A stretch of DNA of 64,000 nt, taken from Hymenobacter nitidus (GTDB lineage Bacteria; Bacteroidota; Bacteroidia; Cytophagales; Hymenobacteraceae). Made by a program: the position numbers and the translations under genes. Shown in pieces: positions 40,364-49,387 of the stretch. The notes under the pieces were generated by a model that was not told where the DNA came from, ran no database searches, and saw nothing but the letters and a program-made list of their open reading frames with translations. The stretch lies in contig NZ_JAJADQ010000011.1 in the NCBI RefSeq assembly GCF_020447315.1, positions 154,311 to 218,310 of the forward strand, given 5' to 3'. Each line of letters starts with the position of its first letter. Position 1 is the stretch's first letter.

Positions 40364-42577
40364 TTACTGGCCCGGCGAATACGTCCGCTCGGCGTGCTTT
40401 TTCACGTCCTCGGGGTAGAACAGTACGTCTTTGAAATTCTCCTCGACATACAAACCAGCCTGGTCGGTGAAATGGGGAGAAGCCGGCTGGTTGCTGTTGC
40501 CGCCGGCCAGTACCGAGCGCGCCTTGATGCGCGGGCCGAACTCTACCACGGCAATAAAGCTGTTGCCCACATAGCCGTAGCGCTTCTTGGTGTTGGGTGC
40601 CGTCTTGGCCCCAAAAGCCGCCAACGAGCCCCAAGCTGAAGAAGTGAAGGCCACCGGCAGGCTGGGCTTGGTGTCGTCATAGGTTTCCTGGATGTTGCCG
40701 GTCAGGCGCTGGAAGCGGTTTACTTCGCCCCAGGGCATGCGCCAGGTCCCGAAGTCGCGCGTCAGCTCGTCCAGGGTTTCCTGCAGGGCGGCTACTTTTT
40801 CCGTCGGAGTAGTTTTGGCAATGACGAAGGCTGTGAACGAGAGATTATCCAGGCGCATATCGGGTGTCACGCGGGTACGGGCCAGCTTCTGAATTTTCTC
40901 GCCCCAATAAATAGCCAGGGTCTGGGCCACCGAGGTTTTGCTGTAGCGCTTTTCCCAGCCCCGCAGCAGCTTCATGGCTTCCACCACGTCGCCCTGGGGC
41001 GGGTCCGCGCTGTCCAGCACAAATTGGAAGTCTTTGGCCAGGGCCGGAATCAAATCCTCAAAACCGGCCAGATAAGGGTCTTTGGCCGCGGCAATGAGCG
41101 TGTCGAGGGTGAAGCTGGTTTTGCGGCTCAGCACCCGCACCGCATTTATGCCGCGGTAGTTTTCGGCGTCGGGGGCCATGTAGGCGGGGTACTTGCTGCG
41201 GGCCGGGCTGCTGGGGCCCGCCACCGTGAAGGGCGTAGCGTTGCAGTTCTGCAGCCAGCCACTCCCCGGATTTTTTACCTGTACGATTTCCTCCACCTTG
41301 TGCAGACCCTGCCAATCGGTTTTGGGGTTGCTGCCGTCCACGGGCATGCTCCAGTCGAACTGCGGGTCGCGCCGGGGCATGAAGTTGCCGTGCCAGTAGG
41401 CAATGGTACCCTTACTGTCGGCAAATACGGTGTTGTTCGAGGCGTTGCCGTTCAGCTTCATTACCTCCCGGAAGCTGGCGTAGTCGGTGGCCTTGGTGCG
41501 CAGGTACGACTGCTCCAGGGCTTCGAGCGGCGTGTCCATCATGCGCACCGTCACCCACTTATTATCGGCCTGCTGGCCCACTACCGGTCCGTGGTGAGTG
41601 CGGTAAGTAGTGAACTGCCTGCGGCCCAAGCTGCCGTCGGCCTGCTTGTAGGCAATGGAAATTACCGCCGTTTGCACCGGTCGCAGCTTGCCGCCGTAGC
41701 GGTACTGGTATTTGTCATCCTTTTTCTCCACGGTTTCTAAGTACTCGTCCATCGAGTCGGCGAAGCTGGAAGTGTGCATCCAGCCGCAGTGCTGGTTGAA
41801 GCCCTGGTACACGAAAAACTGGCCCCAGGTTACGGCGCCGTAGGCGTTCAGGCCGGCTTCACTGGTCATCTGCACCTCGGGCCGGAAGTAGAAGGAGGTG
41901 TGCGGGTTTATCAGCAGCAGGGCGTGGCCGCTGGCACTTTTGGCCGGGGCAATGGCAAACCCGTTGGACCCCACCGGCTCCCGGTCGGGCCGCTCGAAGT
42001 CGGGCCGTACCCAGGACGTCGACTTACGCTGGCTGCCGTAGAAGTTCTTGAGCCGTTCGAGCGGTACCACGCTGATATTGCCCCCGATGCTGCCTTCGCT
42101 GAACATGAGCGGCATCCAGGGCTGGAAGCGGCGCAGCAGCCGGGGTTTCACGGTGGGGTGGGAGTAGAGGTAAAAGTTGGTGCCGTCGGCAAAGGCATTG
42201 AGCAGCTGCTTCATCCAGGCCGGGCTTTTCTGGTAGATGCTGATGGCCCGGGTGCTGTCCAGAAACAGGCGGGCCCGCAAATCCTGGTAGATGGCCGCTT
42301 CGCCTTCCACTTCGGCCAGCCGCCCGATGTTCACGATGTAGTTGTCCTCGACGCGGGCAAAATCGTCCTCGCACTGGGCGTAGAGCAGCCCAAACACGGC
42401 GTCGGCGTCAGTCTTGCCAGTCACGTGTGGCACACCCCACTTGTCGCGCACAATGGTGACCTGCCTGGCCTGCTGCTGCCAGCGGACTATTTCGGCCGGG
42501 GTAAACGCCTGGGCCTGCCCCAGCACCGGCAGGCTGCCCAGGAAGAGAAGAATCAGAAGAGCTCGGGTCATAGTCAA
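40364..42577 (-). CDS. Penicillin acylase family Ntn-hydrolase
   Basis: A 737-residue exported precursor of the penicillin acylase/AHL acylase family. A signal peptide (LLILLFLGSLPVLGQAQA) is followed by the alpha chain with VTIVRDKWGVPHVTGKTDADAVFGLLYAQ. The autocleavage site is PVGSNGFAIAPAKSASG near residue 205, where the serine becomes the beta-chain N-terminal nucleophile. HTSFYFRPEVQMTSEAGLNAYG and HHGPVVG are family blocks further on. Homologues remove acyl chains from beta-lactams, acyl-homoserine lactones or peptides; the substrate here is not known. A variant -7 motif (TACTTTAG) lies at 42614-42621. Confidence 0.92.
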   Translation of the reverse strand: MTMTRALLILLFLGSLPVLGQAQAFTPAEIVRWQQQARQVTIVRDKWGVPHVTGKTDADAVFGLLYAQCEDDFARVEDNYIVNIGRLAEVEGEAAIYQDLRARLFLDSTRAISIYQKSPAWMKQLLNAFADGTNFYLYSHPTVKPRLLRRFQPWMPLMFSEGSIGGNISVVPLERLKNFYGSQRKSTSWVRPDFERPDREPVGSNGFAIAPAKSASGHALLLINPHTSFYFRPEVQMTSEAGLNAYGAVTWGQFFVYQGFNQHCGWMHTSSFADSMDEYLETVEKKDDKYQYRYGGKLRPVQTAVISIAYKQADGSLGRRQFTTYRTHHGPVVGQQADNKWVTVRMMDTPLEALEQSYLRTKATDYASFREVMKLNGNASNNTVFADSKGTIAYWHGNFMPRRDPQFDWSMPVDGSNPKTDWQGLHKVEEIVQVKNPGSGWLQNCNATPFTVAGPSSPARSKYPAYMAPDAENYRGINAVRVLSRKTSFTLDTLIAAAKDPYLAGFEDLIPALAKDFQFVLDSADPPQGDVVEAMKLLRGWEKRYSKTSVAQTLAIYWGEKIQKLARTRVTPDMRLDNLSFTAFVIAKTTPTEKVAALQETLDELTRDFGTWRMPWGEVNRFQRLTGNIQETYDDTKPSLPVAFTSSAWGSLAAFGAKTAPNTKKRYGYVGNSFIAVVEFGPRIKARSVLAGGNSNQPASPHFTDQAGLYVEENFKDVLFYPEDVKKHAERTYSPGQ

Positions 42578-42731
42578 GGCATAAAAGAAAAGGGCGGGAC
42601 TTTGTTTCGGGGCCTAAAGTAAGGCAAAGCCCGCCGATCTGGCCGGCCGGCTATTTCGGCTGATGCTTGTCTTGTTAGGGTAAAATTCGTATATACCCTA
42701 CTGATAGTTAGGCTAGTGTCAGGAAGCACGT

Positions 42732-43532
42732 ATGGATATTCTGCAACGAAACAATGTACGGGTGCTGGGCCGGGGACCGCGCAAGCTGGTTTTTGTGAAC
42801 GGCTTCGGCTGCGACCAAAGCATGTGGCGCTACCTGCTGCCGGCCTTCTCCGATTCCCAGCACTTCACCATGATCCTCTACGACCATGTGGGCGCCGGGC
42901 AGTCGGTGGCCGCCGCCTACGAGCCCGGCAAGTATTCTTCCCTGCAGGGCTACGCCCAGGATTTGCTCGACATCTGTGAGCGGCTCGACCTGAATGAAGT
43001 AACCCTGATTGGGCACTCGGTCGGGGGCATGATCGGGACGCTGGCGGCCATTGCCGAGCCCGCGCGCTTTCAGCAATTGCTGCTCCTGTGCCCCTCGCCA
43101 TGCTACCTCAACGATGACGGCTACCGCGGCGGCTTCGACCGGCCCGATCTGGAAGCCATGCTTACTTTCATGGAAACCGATTATGTGGGCTGGGCCGATA
43201 CGTTCGGGCCCTTCATTATGGGCGCCCCCGACCGGCCCTCGTTGGCCGCCGAGCTGATTCATAGCCTGTGCCAGACCAACCCCGCCATTGCCCAGCAGTT
43301 TGCCCGCGTCACCTTCCTGTCGGATAACCGCGCCGACGTGGGCCACCTGCAGCAGCCCTGCCTGCTGATTGACTGCGAACAGGACCTGATTGCGCCGCCC
43401 GAAGTAGGAGCCTATTTGCAGGCAGCCATTCCCGGCGCCCAGCTTGTCACGCTGCCCGTCGCCGGCCACTGCCCGCAGCTCAGCGCCCCGGTCCAGACGC
43501 TGAACGCCATTGAAGCTTTCCTGGCCTTGTAG
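42732..43532 (+). CDS. RsbQ-like alpha/beta hydrolase
   Basis: A 266-residue alpha/beta hydrolase that matches Bacillus RsbQ along its whole length as I recall it: NGFGCDQSMW, YDHVGAGQS, GYAQDLLDICERLDL, PSPCYLNDDGYRGGF and NYVGWADTFGPFIMG-type blocks occur in the same order. The triad is Ser96 (GHSVGG), Asp218 (EQDLIAPP) and His246 (GHCPQ). RsbQ supplies a small ligand to the PAS phosphatase RsbP in energy stress, and plant D14/KAI2 receptors are of the same family. No RsbP-like gene lies nearby, so the partner is unknown. An imperfect inverted repeat with AGGGTA and TACCCT arms lies at 42677-42699 upstream. Confidence 0.88.
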   Translation: MDILQRNNVRVLGRGPRKLVFVNGFGCDQSMWRYLLPAFSDSQHFTMILYDHVGAGQSVAAAYEPGKYSSLQGYAQDLLDICERLDLNEVTLIGHSVGGMIGTLAAIAEPARFQQLLLLCPSPCYLNDDGYRGGFDRPDLEAMLTFMETDYVGWADTFGPFIMGAPDRPSLAAELIHSLCQTNPAIAQQFARVTFLSDNRADVGHLQQPCLLIDCEQDLIAPPEVGAYLQAAIPGAQLVTLPVAGHCPQLSAPVQTLNAIEAFLAL

Positions 43533-43555
43533 CACCCCGAGAGCCGCAAACGCGA

Positions 43556-43583
43556 AAAGCCCCGACCTGACGGCCGGGGCTTT
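43556..43583. terminator. Bidirectional terminator between convergent genes
   Basis: AAAGCCCCG pairs with CGGGGCTTT (9 bp, 10-nt loop). It serves the RsbQ-like gene on the + strand and the Fe-S carrier gene on the minus strand. Confidence 0.75.
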
Positions 43584-43609
43584 GTAGTGGCTATGCTGAA
43601 GGCAGAAGC

Positions 43610-43963
43610 TTACGCCGAAAACGACGAGCCGCAGCCGCAGGTGCTCTTGGCTTGGGGGTTATTGAAGACGAAGCCACGGGCGTTCAGGCCATCTTGGAAG
43701 TCGACTTCCATACCCAGAACGTACATGGCGTGCTTTTTATCCATAATGAGCTTCAAGCCGTCGAGGTCGTAGACTTCGTCGTTGTCCTTGGCTTTGTCGA
43801 AGCCCAGCAGGTAGCTCATGCCCGAGCAGCCGCCGCCCTGCACCCCGATGCGCAGACCGTACTCGGTCGGCACTTTCTTTTCCTCGATGATATTTCTTAC
43901 CTCGACCAAGGCCCCGGGAGTGAGGGTGATGGGAGCAGTTTTAGTTGAAACGGCCGTTGCCAT
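43610..43963 (-). CDS. A-type iron-sulfur cluster carrier (IscA/SufA/ErpA family)
   Basis: A 117-residue protein starting at ATG 43963; the longer frame begins upstream of the promoter motif and is rejected. It has the family fold ITLTPGALVEVRNIIEE, LRIGVQGGGCSGMSYLL with the first cysteine, and the C-terminal NPQAKSTCGCGSSFSA with the CxC pair. These three cysteines bind a cluster or iron and pass it to client apoproteins. It is the only Fe-S gene in the window, so it is not in a suf operon here. A -7 motif lies 29 nt upstream on this strand. Confidence 0.93.
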   Translation of the reverse strand: MATAVSTKTAPITLTPGALVEVRNIIEEKKVPTEYGLRIGVQGGGCSGMSYLLGFDKAKDNDEVYDLDGLKLIMDKKHAMYVLGMEVDFQDGLNARGFVFNNPQAKSTCGCGSSFSA

Positions 43964-43991
43964 AGTGCATTCGTTGTTAGAAGAGTAGGCG

Positions 43992-43999
43992 CAAAGATA
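43992..43999 (-). promoter_or_regulatory. Bacteroidota -7 promoter element TATCTTTG (minus strand)
   Basis: On the minus strand this is TATCTTTG, matching TAnnTTTG and ending 28 nt before the Fe-S carrier ATG. Confidence 0.55.
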
Positions 44000-44116
44000 C
44001 GAAGCCTTCTGCATACGCCATCGGCCCCGACGCGTATAGAACAGCAGGGGCGGGTATCCGGTTCACCAAATATTTCCCGACCTTGTTCCCTCTAAAATAG
44101 AAGTTTTCCCCACTGC

Positions 44117-44653
44117 ATGGACACCACCGCGTACATTTTCGATCTGCTCAAGATTATCCTGCCGGCTCTTATCGTCGCCGGCTCCGTTTTTTACCTGATT
44201 AAGCAGTACCTGGAAAAAGAGCAGCAGCGCCGCCTGATTGAGCTGCGCCTGGAGAACTCGAAAACGACGCTGCCCCTGCGCCTGCAGGCCTACGAGCGGG
44301 TCACGCTGCTGCTGGAGCGCATCACGCCCAACAACCTGCTGGTGCGCCTGAGCAGCTCGGGCCAAACGGCCTCGGAATACCACCGGGTGCTGCTCACCGA
44401 AATCCGGGCCGAGTATGAGCACAACCTCAGCCAGCAGCTCTACATGAGCGCCGAAACCTGGGAGCAGGTAAAGCAGGCCAAGGAAAACATCCTGACGATG
44501 ATCAATAAAGCCTACCACGCCCTGCCCACGCCCCAGCAGGCCCGCGGCACCGAACTGGCCAAGCGCATCCTCGAAACCCTCATCACCGAAGAGCTGGACC
44601 CAACCACCCAGGCCCTGCTGGCCGTTAAGCGCGAAGCCTCGGGGCTGTTTTAG
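44117..44653 (+). CDS. Single-pass membrane protein with coiled-coil, unknown function
   Basis: A 178-residue protein. Residues 8-30 (FDLLKIILPALIVAGSVFYLI) form a membrane helix, followed by an amphipathic segment KQYLEKEQQRRLIELRLENSKTTLPLRLQAYERVTLLLERI. The rest is helical with no catalytic motif. Proteins of this size and layout are conserved in Bacteroidota without assigned function, as far as I know. It lies between divergent and convergent neighbours and is flanked by terminators, so it is probably monocistronic. Confidence 0.75.
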   Translation: MDTTAYIFDLLKIILPALIVAGSVFYLIKQYLEKEQQRRLIELRLENSKTTLPLRLQAYERVTLLLERITPNNLLVRLSSSGQTASEYHRVLLTEIRAEYEHNLSQQLYMSAETWEQVKQAKENILTMINKAYHALPTPQQARGTELAKRILETLITEELDPTTQALLAVKREASGLF

Positions 44654-44705
44654 ATTGGTTACTGATTGTTTTTGGTTTTTGGCTCCCTTGCACATAGACC
44701 AGACG

Positions 44706-44741
44706 AAAAAAGCCCGCTCGATGCATTGAGCGGGCTTTTTT
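44706..44741. terminator. Strong bidirectional terminator
   Basis: AAAAAAGCCCGCTC pairs perfectly with GAGCGGGCTTTTTT over 14 bp around an 8-nt loop. It separates two convergent genes and works in both directions. Confidence 0.9.
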
Positions 44742-44801
44742 CATACAAGTGAGAACAAGCACCTGCTGCCAAAAACTAAAAACAAACAACAAACAACCAA
44801 C

Positions 44802-45938
44802 TTACACCGCCGCCAGCTGGGCGTCAATGGCGCGCTGGTAGCAGGCTTCGTAGAGGGGCACGATATTTTCGACGGCAAATTCCTCGGCGCGGGCCCGGGC
44901 GGCTTCCTTGAAGCGGGTCAGGTTGTCGTCTTCCAGCACGTAGAGCGCATTTTTGACCATGTCTTCCACGTCGCCGATTTCACTGAGCATGCCCGTTGCG
45001 CCGTGCACGTTCAGCTCGGGAATACCGCCGGCGTTGGTGCTGATAACCGGCACTTCGCAGGCCATGGCTTCCAGAGCGGCTAGGCCGAAGCTTTCCTTTT
45101 CGGAGGGCATCAAAAACAGGTCGGCAATGCTGAGCACTTCTTCCACGGCTTCGAGCTTGCCCAGAAAGCGGATGTCGTTGCAGAAGCCAATGTCGCGGCA
45201 CAGCTTCTCGATGCGGGGCCGGTCGGGCCCGTCGCCCACGAGCAGCAGCTTGGCCGGAATTTGCTTGCGCACCCCGGCGAAGATGTGTACTACATCGTCC
45301 ACGCGCTTCACGGAGCGGAAGTTGGAAGTGTGCACCAGCAGCTTTTCGCCCTCGGGCGCAATGGCGGCCTTGAAATGGCCCTTGTTCTGCTTTTTGAACC
45401 GCTCCAGATTGATGAAGTTGGGAATCACCTCAATGTCTTTCTCAATGGCAAAGTACTCGTAGGTTTCCTTGCGCAAGTCAGCCGACACAGCCGTTACCCC
45501 GTCGCTCTGATTGATGCTGAAGGTAACGACGGGCTCGTAGCTGGCATCTTTGCCCACCAGGGTAATATCGGTGCCGTGCAGGGTGGTAATGACGGGAATG
45601 GTGATGCCCTTGGTGCGCAGAATCTGCTTGGCCATAAAGGCGGCAGAGGCGTGCGGAATGGCGTAGTGCACGTGCAGCACGTCGAGCTTTTCGTTCTGCA
45701 CGATGTCGACCATCTTCGAAGCCAGAGCCAGCTCGTAGGGCGGAAACTGGAACAGCGGGTAGGGCGGAATATAGACCTCGTGGTAAAACAGGTTCTCGTT
45801 GAAGAAGTCGAGCCGCACGGGCTGGCTGTAGGTAATAAAGTGTACCCGGTGCCCTTTCAGGGCCAGGGCCTTGCCCAACTCGGTAGCTACTACGCCGGAG
45901 CCGCCGAACGTAGGGTAACAAACGATGCCAATATTCAT
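44802..45938 (-). CDS. bshA: N-acetyl-alpha-D-glucosaminyl L-malate synthase (bacillithiol biosynthesis)
   Basis: A 378-residue GT4 enzyme that joins UDP-GlcNAc to L-malate, the first step of bacillithiol synthesis. The BshA-specific start is IGIVCYPTFGGSGVVATELG, followed by HFITYSQPVRLDFFNENLFYHEV and FPPYELALASKMVD. HTSNFRSVKRVDDVVHIF begins the donor domain, and EKESFGLAALEAMACEVPVISTNAGGIPEL near residue 280 binds UDP. Bacillithiol is the main low-molecular-weight thiol in many Bacteroidota. bshB and bshC are not in the window. A variant -7 motif TACCTTCG lies at 46020-46027 on this strand. Confidence 0.95.
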   Translation of the reverse strand: MNIGIVCYPTFGGSGVVATELGKALALKGHRVHFITYSQPVRLDFFNENLFYHEVYIPPYPLFQFPPYELALASKMVDIVQNEKLDVLHVHYAIPHASAAFMAKQILRTKGITIPVITTLHGTDITLVGKDASYEPVVTFSINQSDGVTAVSADLRKETYEYFAIEKDIEVIPNFINLERFKKQNKGHFKAAIAPEGEKLLVHTSNFRSVKRVDDVVHIFAGVRKQIPAKLLLVGDGPDRPRIEKLCRDIGFCNDIRFLGKLEAVEEVLSIADLFLMPSEKESFGLAALEAMACEVPVISTNAGGIPELNVHGATGMLSEIGDVEDMVKNALYVLEDDNLTRFKEAARARAEEFAVENIVPLYEACYQRAIDAQLAAV

Positions 45939-46066
45939 AGGGGTGGGACGCAGCAGCGCGCAGCTCCAGCTACGGCTTTGGTGGTGGGGTATACCGAGAA
46001 AAAACGAGTTAGAACGGGGCGAAGGTAGTGGGTTCGGCGAAACGCGGAGCTGGAGCTGGGCGCAAC

Positions 46067-46113
46067 AAAAAATTGGCGGCGAGCCATCTTGTTATAGATG
46101 CCTCACCGCCAAT
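46067..46113 (-). terminator. Rho-independent terminator after the GH3/beta-lactamase gene
   Basis: On the minus strand ATTGGCGG pairs with CCGCCAAT, with a further inner stem GAGnCATCT/AGATGnCTC, followed by a T-run. It lies 36 nt after the stop at 46149. Confidence 0.85.
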
Positions 46114-46148
46114 TGCGAGTCAGGGAAGATGAAGTGTCAGGCAACAAA

Positions 46149-49103
46149 TCATGTCTTCTGTAAAGACTTGTAAATAACGTCGTGGATGCGTGTGCGGATG
46201 TTGTACTGGCGCAATTTGTTGTTGCCGCCGTCGGGGTACACCCGATTGGAAAGAAAGATGTAGAGGATTTTGTTTTCGGGGTCCATCCACACGCAGGTAC
46301 CCGTGAAGCCTGTGTGGCCAAAGGTGCTGGCCGGCGACAGGTTGGAAGTAGGGCCCTCGGGCTTCTCGGGGTTGCCATGGTCCCAGCCCAGGCCGCGCTT
46401 GTTGCCCGCCACCTGCGACCGGGCAAACTCCGTGACGACGGGAGCCTGGAAGTAGCGCTGGCCGCCGTAACGGCCGTTCTGCAAATCCATCTGCATCAGG
46501 ATGGCCAGGTCGTTGGCATTGGCAAACAGACCCGCATGGCCGGCCACCCCGCCCAGCAGAGCCGCGGCTTGGTCGTGCACGGTGCCCTGAAGCTGGGTTT
46601 TGCGGAAGTAGGTGTCGTTTTCGGTGGGCGCAATGCAGGATTTGGGGAAACGCTCCAGCGGGTTGTAGGTCATCGAGGCCAGGCCCAGCGGCTTGTAGAA
46701 CGTGCGGGCCAGGAAGACGTCAATTGGCTCATTCAGCACCTTTTCGCTTAAGCGTTTCAGCACCATAAAGCTCAGGTCGCTGTACTCAATCGGGTACTTG
46801 CCCTTCACCTTGGGCAGCATGCTGCTGCGCACAATCCAGGTCCAGACGGAGTCGTCGACGGCCTTGGTGCTGAATGTGCCGGGGGCTACCTCGTTGGGAA
46901 AGTCGTCGGAGCGGGTACTGGCGTAGAATGTCGGCTTCAGTCCGGTCTTCGACACGGTTCGTTCCCAGGTCGGGATGCCCGGTTTGAGGCCCGCCTGGTG
47001 CAGCAGCACGTCGCGCACCGTCATGTCCTTCTTGTTCGAAGTCTTCAGCTCGGGCAGGTAATCGGCCACCTTAGCGTCGAGGTTGATTTTACCTTGGTCC
47101 TTCAGGTACATGACCGCCTGCAGCGTGCCGGCTACTTTCGTCACCGAGGCTAAGTCGTAGAGCGTGGTGTTTTCTACCGGCTGCGTTTTGTCGTAGGTGC
47201 AGTAGCCGTAGCTTTTATCGAATACCACTGCGCCATCCTTGGCCACCAGCACCTGGCAGCCAGGGGCCGCCGCATATGCCACCGACTCCAGCGCAATGTT
47301 GTCGATCTGGCTCAGTACTCTCGAATCCAGTCCCTGGCTTTCGGGAGTAGCGTAGCGCAGGCGGCGGAAGTCGGGCGTGGGCAGGCCCAGACCGGCTTTC
47401 AAAGCCGGCGACACGGTAACGGGCAGGCGGCCTTTGGCGGGCAAGGCGCCGAAGAGCACCTGCGGCACCACCAGCTGCGAGGGGTAGTTGTCTTCGTAAC
47501 CGCACACCAGGTTGCGGGCTTCTTCCACGTACTTCAGCGCGTAGGCATTGCCCATCACTACTACTACCGTTTTCAGCTTGGGGTTGGCCTGCAATTCCTT
47601 CAGAAATTTCAGGGCTCCTTCGCCGATGCCGTAGTTGTGAGCCGGCGTATTGTTCATGCCGTGCAGGCTCACCACCACCACGTTGTAAGGCGTCAGGCGG
47701 GACTGAATGCGGGCGAAGGTCGAGTCGACGGCGTACCGGTTGGGCACCGAGTAGATAGCGCCGCCCTGGTACTTGTTCATGATGGTGCCGAAGGTGCTGC
47801 CCGTGCCGGTACCAATCGTGACGGTAGCAATACGCAGCGTGTCGAGGCGGTGGAAGGGCAGCAGGTCGTCCTCGTTTTTCACCACCGTCACGGCGTGCTC
47901 ATAAATCTGCTGCTGCACGGTGCGGCTCAGCGGGCGGTTCAGGTTTTCCGTCAGGTTGGGCACGTCCACGGGCTGGTAGCGGTTCAGCCCGGCCCAGTAC
48001 TTGGCCCGCAGAATCTTGCGGACCCGCTGGTCGATGTCTTCCTGGCTGATTTTGCCGGCCGCCACGTCCTCCCGGATGCGCTGCAGGGCCATGGGCACGT
48101 CTTCCGAAAACAGCAGCACGTCGTTGCCGGCCAGCAGCGCCAGGGCGTCCAGCTCACCGGGCTTATACAGGTTCGACACGCTCTTCATGTTGAGTGCATC
48201 GGTGAAAACCAAGCCTTTATAGGCCATCTTCTCCTTCAGCATCCCAGTCACCAGGTTGCGCGAGATAGTAGCCGATACCGACTGCACCGTATCGAACAGG
48301 GGCATGTAGAGGTGGCCGACCATCACGCCCATCACGCCGGCCTGGAACGCCTGCTGAAACGGGTAGAGGTCCACGTTGGTCAGGCGGGCCAGATCGGAGT
48401 TAATAACCGGCAAAGCCACGTGCGAGTCCACGTCGGTGTCGCCGTGGCCGGGAAAGTGCTTCACGACGGCCATAATGCCGTGGTCCTGCAACCCGCGGAT
48501 GTAGGCCACGCCGCGCTTGGAAACTTGCTCCTTGTTTTCCCCGAACGAGCGGTTACCGATAACCGGGTTGTCGGGGTTAGAGTTGACGTCAATAACGGGC
48601 GAGAAGCTCACGTGCACGCCCAAGGTTTTGAGCTTGAGGGCAATTTCGCGGCCCATCTGGTACACGTACTGGTCGTCGTCCATGGCTCCCAGCGTCATCT
48701 GCTTGGCGAAGTGCATGGAGGAGTCCAGGCGCATGTCGAGGCCCCACTCGGCGTCCATGGCCACCAGCAGCGGCACTTTGGCCTGGGCCTGGTAGCGGTT
48801 GGTAAGCGTGGCCTGCCGCTTGGGGCCGCCCTGCAGGAACATCAGGCCGCCCACGCCATACACTTTCACCAGCTCGTCGATGCGCTGGGCGTGCTTCTTA
48901 TCCTTGTTGGAGTAAGCCGCCACCATGAACAGCTGCCCCAGGCGCTGGTCGGGGGTGAGGGAGGCAAATACGCTGTCGACCCAGGATTGCTCGGCGGCCG
49001 AAATGGGCCGCACGTCCTTATTCTTGGGTGCCGACGACGAGATAATCAGCCCCGTAACAGCTAGTAGAACCAGTAAGAGGCTAATCCGAAATTCCTTGAG
49101 CAT
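46149..49103 (-). CDS. NagZ-like GH3 beta-N-acetylglucosaminidase fused to a serine beta-lactamase-like domain
   Basis: A 984-residue exported protein; ATG 49103 gives a signal peptide (EFRISLLLVLLAVTGLIISS). The N-terminal GH3 domain has KHFPGHGDTDVDSH near residue 215, the NagZ-specific loop with its His/Asp general acid, and the nucleophile Asp302 in FTDALNM. A GH3 C-domain covers about 400-560. The C-terminal serine hydrolase carries SVTK (Ser653, Lys656), YSD, and GHTGFTG as the KTG-like triad. It probably acts on peptidoglycan fragments in the periplasm: one domain frees GlcNAc, the other could cleave or sense peptides. This fusion is known in Bacteroidota. Confidence 0.92.
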   Translation of the reverse strand: MLKEFRISLLLVLLAVTGLIISSSAPKNKDVRPISAAEQSWVDSVFASLTPDQRLGQLFMVAAYSNKDKKHAQRIDELVKVYGVGGLMFLQGGPKRQATLTNRYQAQAKVPLLVAMDAEWGLDMRLDSSMHFAKQMTLGAMDDDQYVYQMGREIALKLKTLGVHVSFSPVIDVNSNPDNPVIGNRSFGENKEQVSKRGVAYIRGLQDHGIMAVVKHFPGHGDTDVDSHVALPVINSDLARLTNVDLYPFQQAFQAGVMGVMVGHLYMPLFDTVQSVSATISRNLVTGMLKEKMAYKGLVFTDALNMKSVSNLYKPGELDALALLAGNDVLLFSEDVPMALQRIREDVAAGKISQEDIDQRVRKILRAKYWAGLNRYQPVDVPNLTENLNRPLSRTVQQQIYEHAVTVVKNEDDLLPFHRLDTLRIATVTIGTGTGSTFGTIMNKYQGGAIYSVPNRYAVDSTFARIQSRLTPYNVVVVSLHGMNNTPAHNYGIGEGALKFLKELQANPKLKTVVVVMGNAYALKYVEEARNLVCGYEDNYPSQLVVPQVLFGALPAKGRLPVTVSPALKAGLGLPTPDFRRLRYATPESQGLDSRVLSQIDNIALESVAYAAAPGCQVLVAKDGAVVFDKSYGYCTYDKTQPVENTTLYDLASVTKVAGTLQAVMYLKDQGKINLDAKVADYLPELKTSNKKDMTVRDVLLHQAGLKPGIPTWERTVSKTGLKPTFYASTRSDDFPNEVAPGTFSTKAVDDSVWTWIVRSSMLPKVKGKYPIEYSDLSFMVLKRLSEKVLNEPIDVFLARTFYKPLGLASMTYNPLERFPKSCIAPTENDTYFRKTQLQGTVHDQAAALLGGVAGHAGLFANANDLAILMQMDLQNGRYGGQRYFQAPVVTEFARSQVAGNKRGLGWDHGNPEKPEGPTSNLSPASTFGHTGFTGTCVWMDPENKILYIFLSNRVYPDGGNNKLRQYNIRTRIHDVIYKSLQKT

Positions 49104-49151
49104 TGACTCCCGTGGTATCGTCGTAAAGTTGAATCTGAGCGGAAATAGCCC

Positions 49152-49159
49152 TACTTTTG
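49152..49159 (+). promoter_or_regulatory. Possible -7 element TACTTTTG in the mutL upstream region
   Basis: TACTTTTG fits TAnnTTTG on the + strand but is 229 nt before the mutL ATG. The 284-nt divergent region between the GH3 gene and mutL shows nothing else recognisable apart from AACTTTTG on the minus strand at 49272-49279, which could serve the GH3 gene. Confidence 0.3.
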
Positions 49160-49387
49160 TGCCCTGCTGAAAGGAAAATCGTGCCAGGGATTTGGCCGCT
49201 GTTGCCGGCCTCAAGCCCCCTGCTTTCTTTTCTTTAAACGCGCCAAAACGGAGAACCGTATGGCGTTGCGCACACAAAAGTTGGCCGCAAACTTACGGAT
49301 AAATTCCCGAGGTCGGACGTTTTTCAACCCCGGGCCTGCGTAAGTAGCGTTGCTAACCAGTTCAGTATCACCTTCAGTTCCCGGTCG

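Noticed and set aside
47637..49064. 475-codon open frame antisense to the GH3/beta-lactamase gene
   Set aside because: Valine- and histidine-rich shadow of a long real gene with strong catalytic motifs on the other strand.
49104..49277. 58-residue N-terminal extension of the GH3/beta-lactamase gene
   Set aside because: It would bury the signal peptide that begins at ATG 49103, and a minus-strand promoter-like motif overlaps the upstream start.
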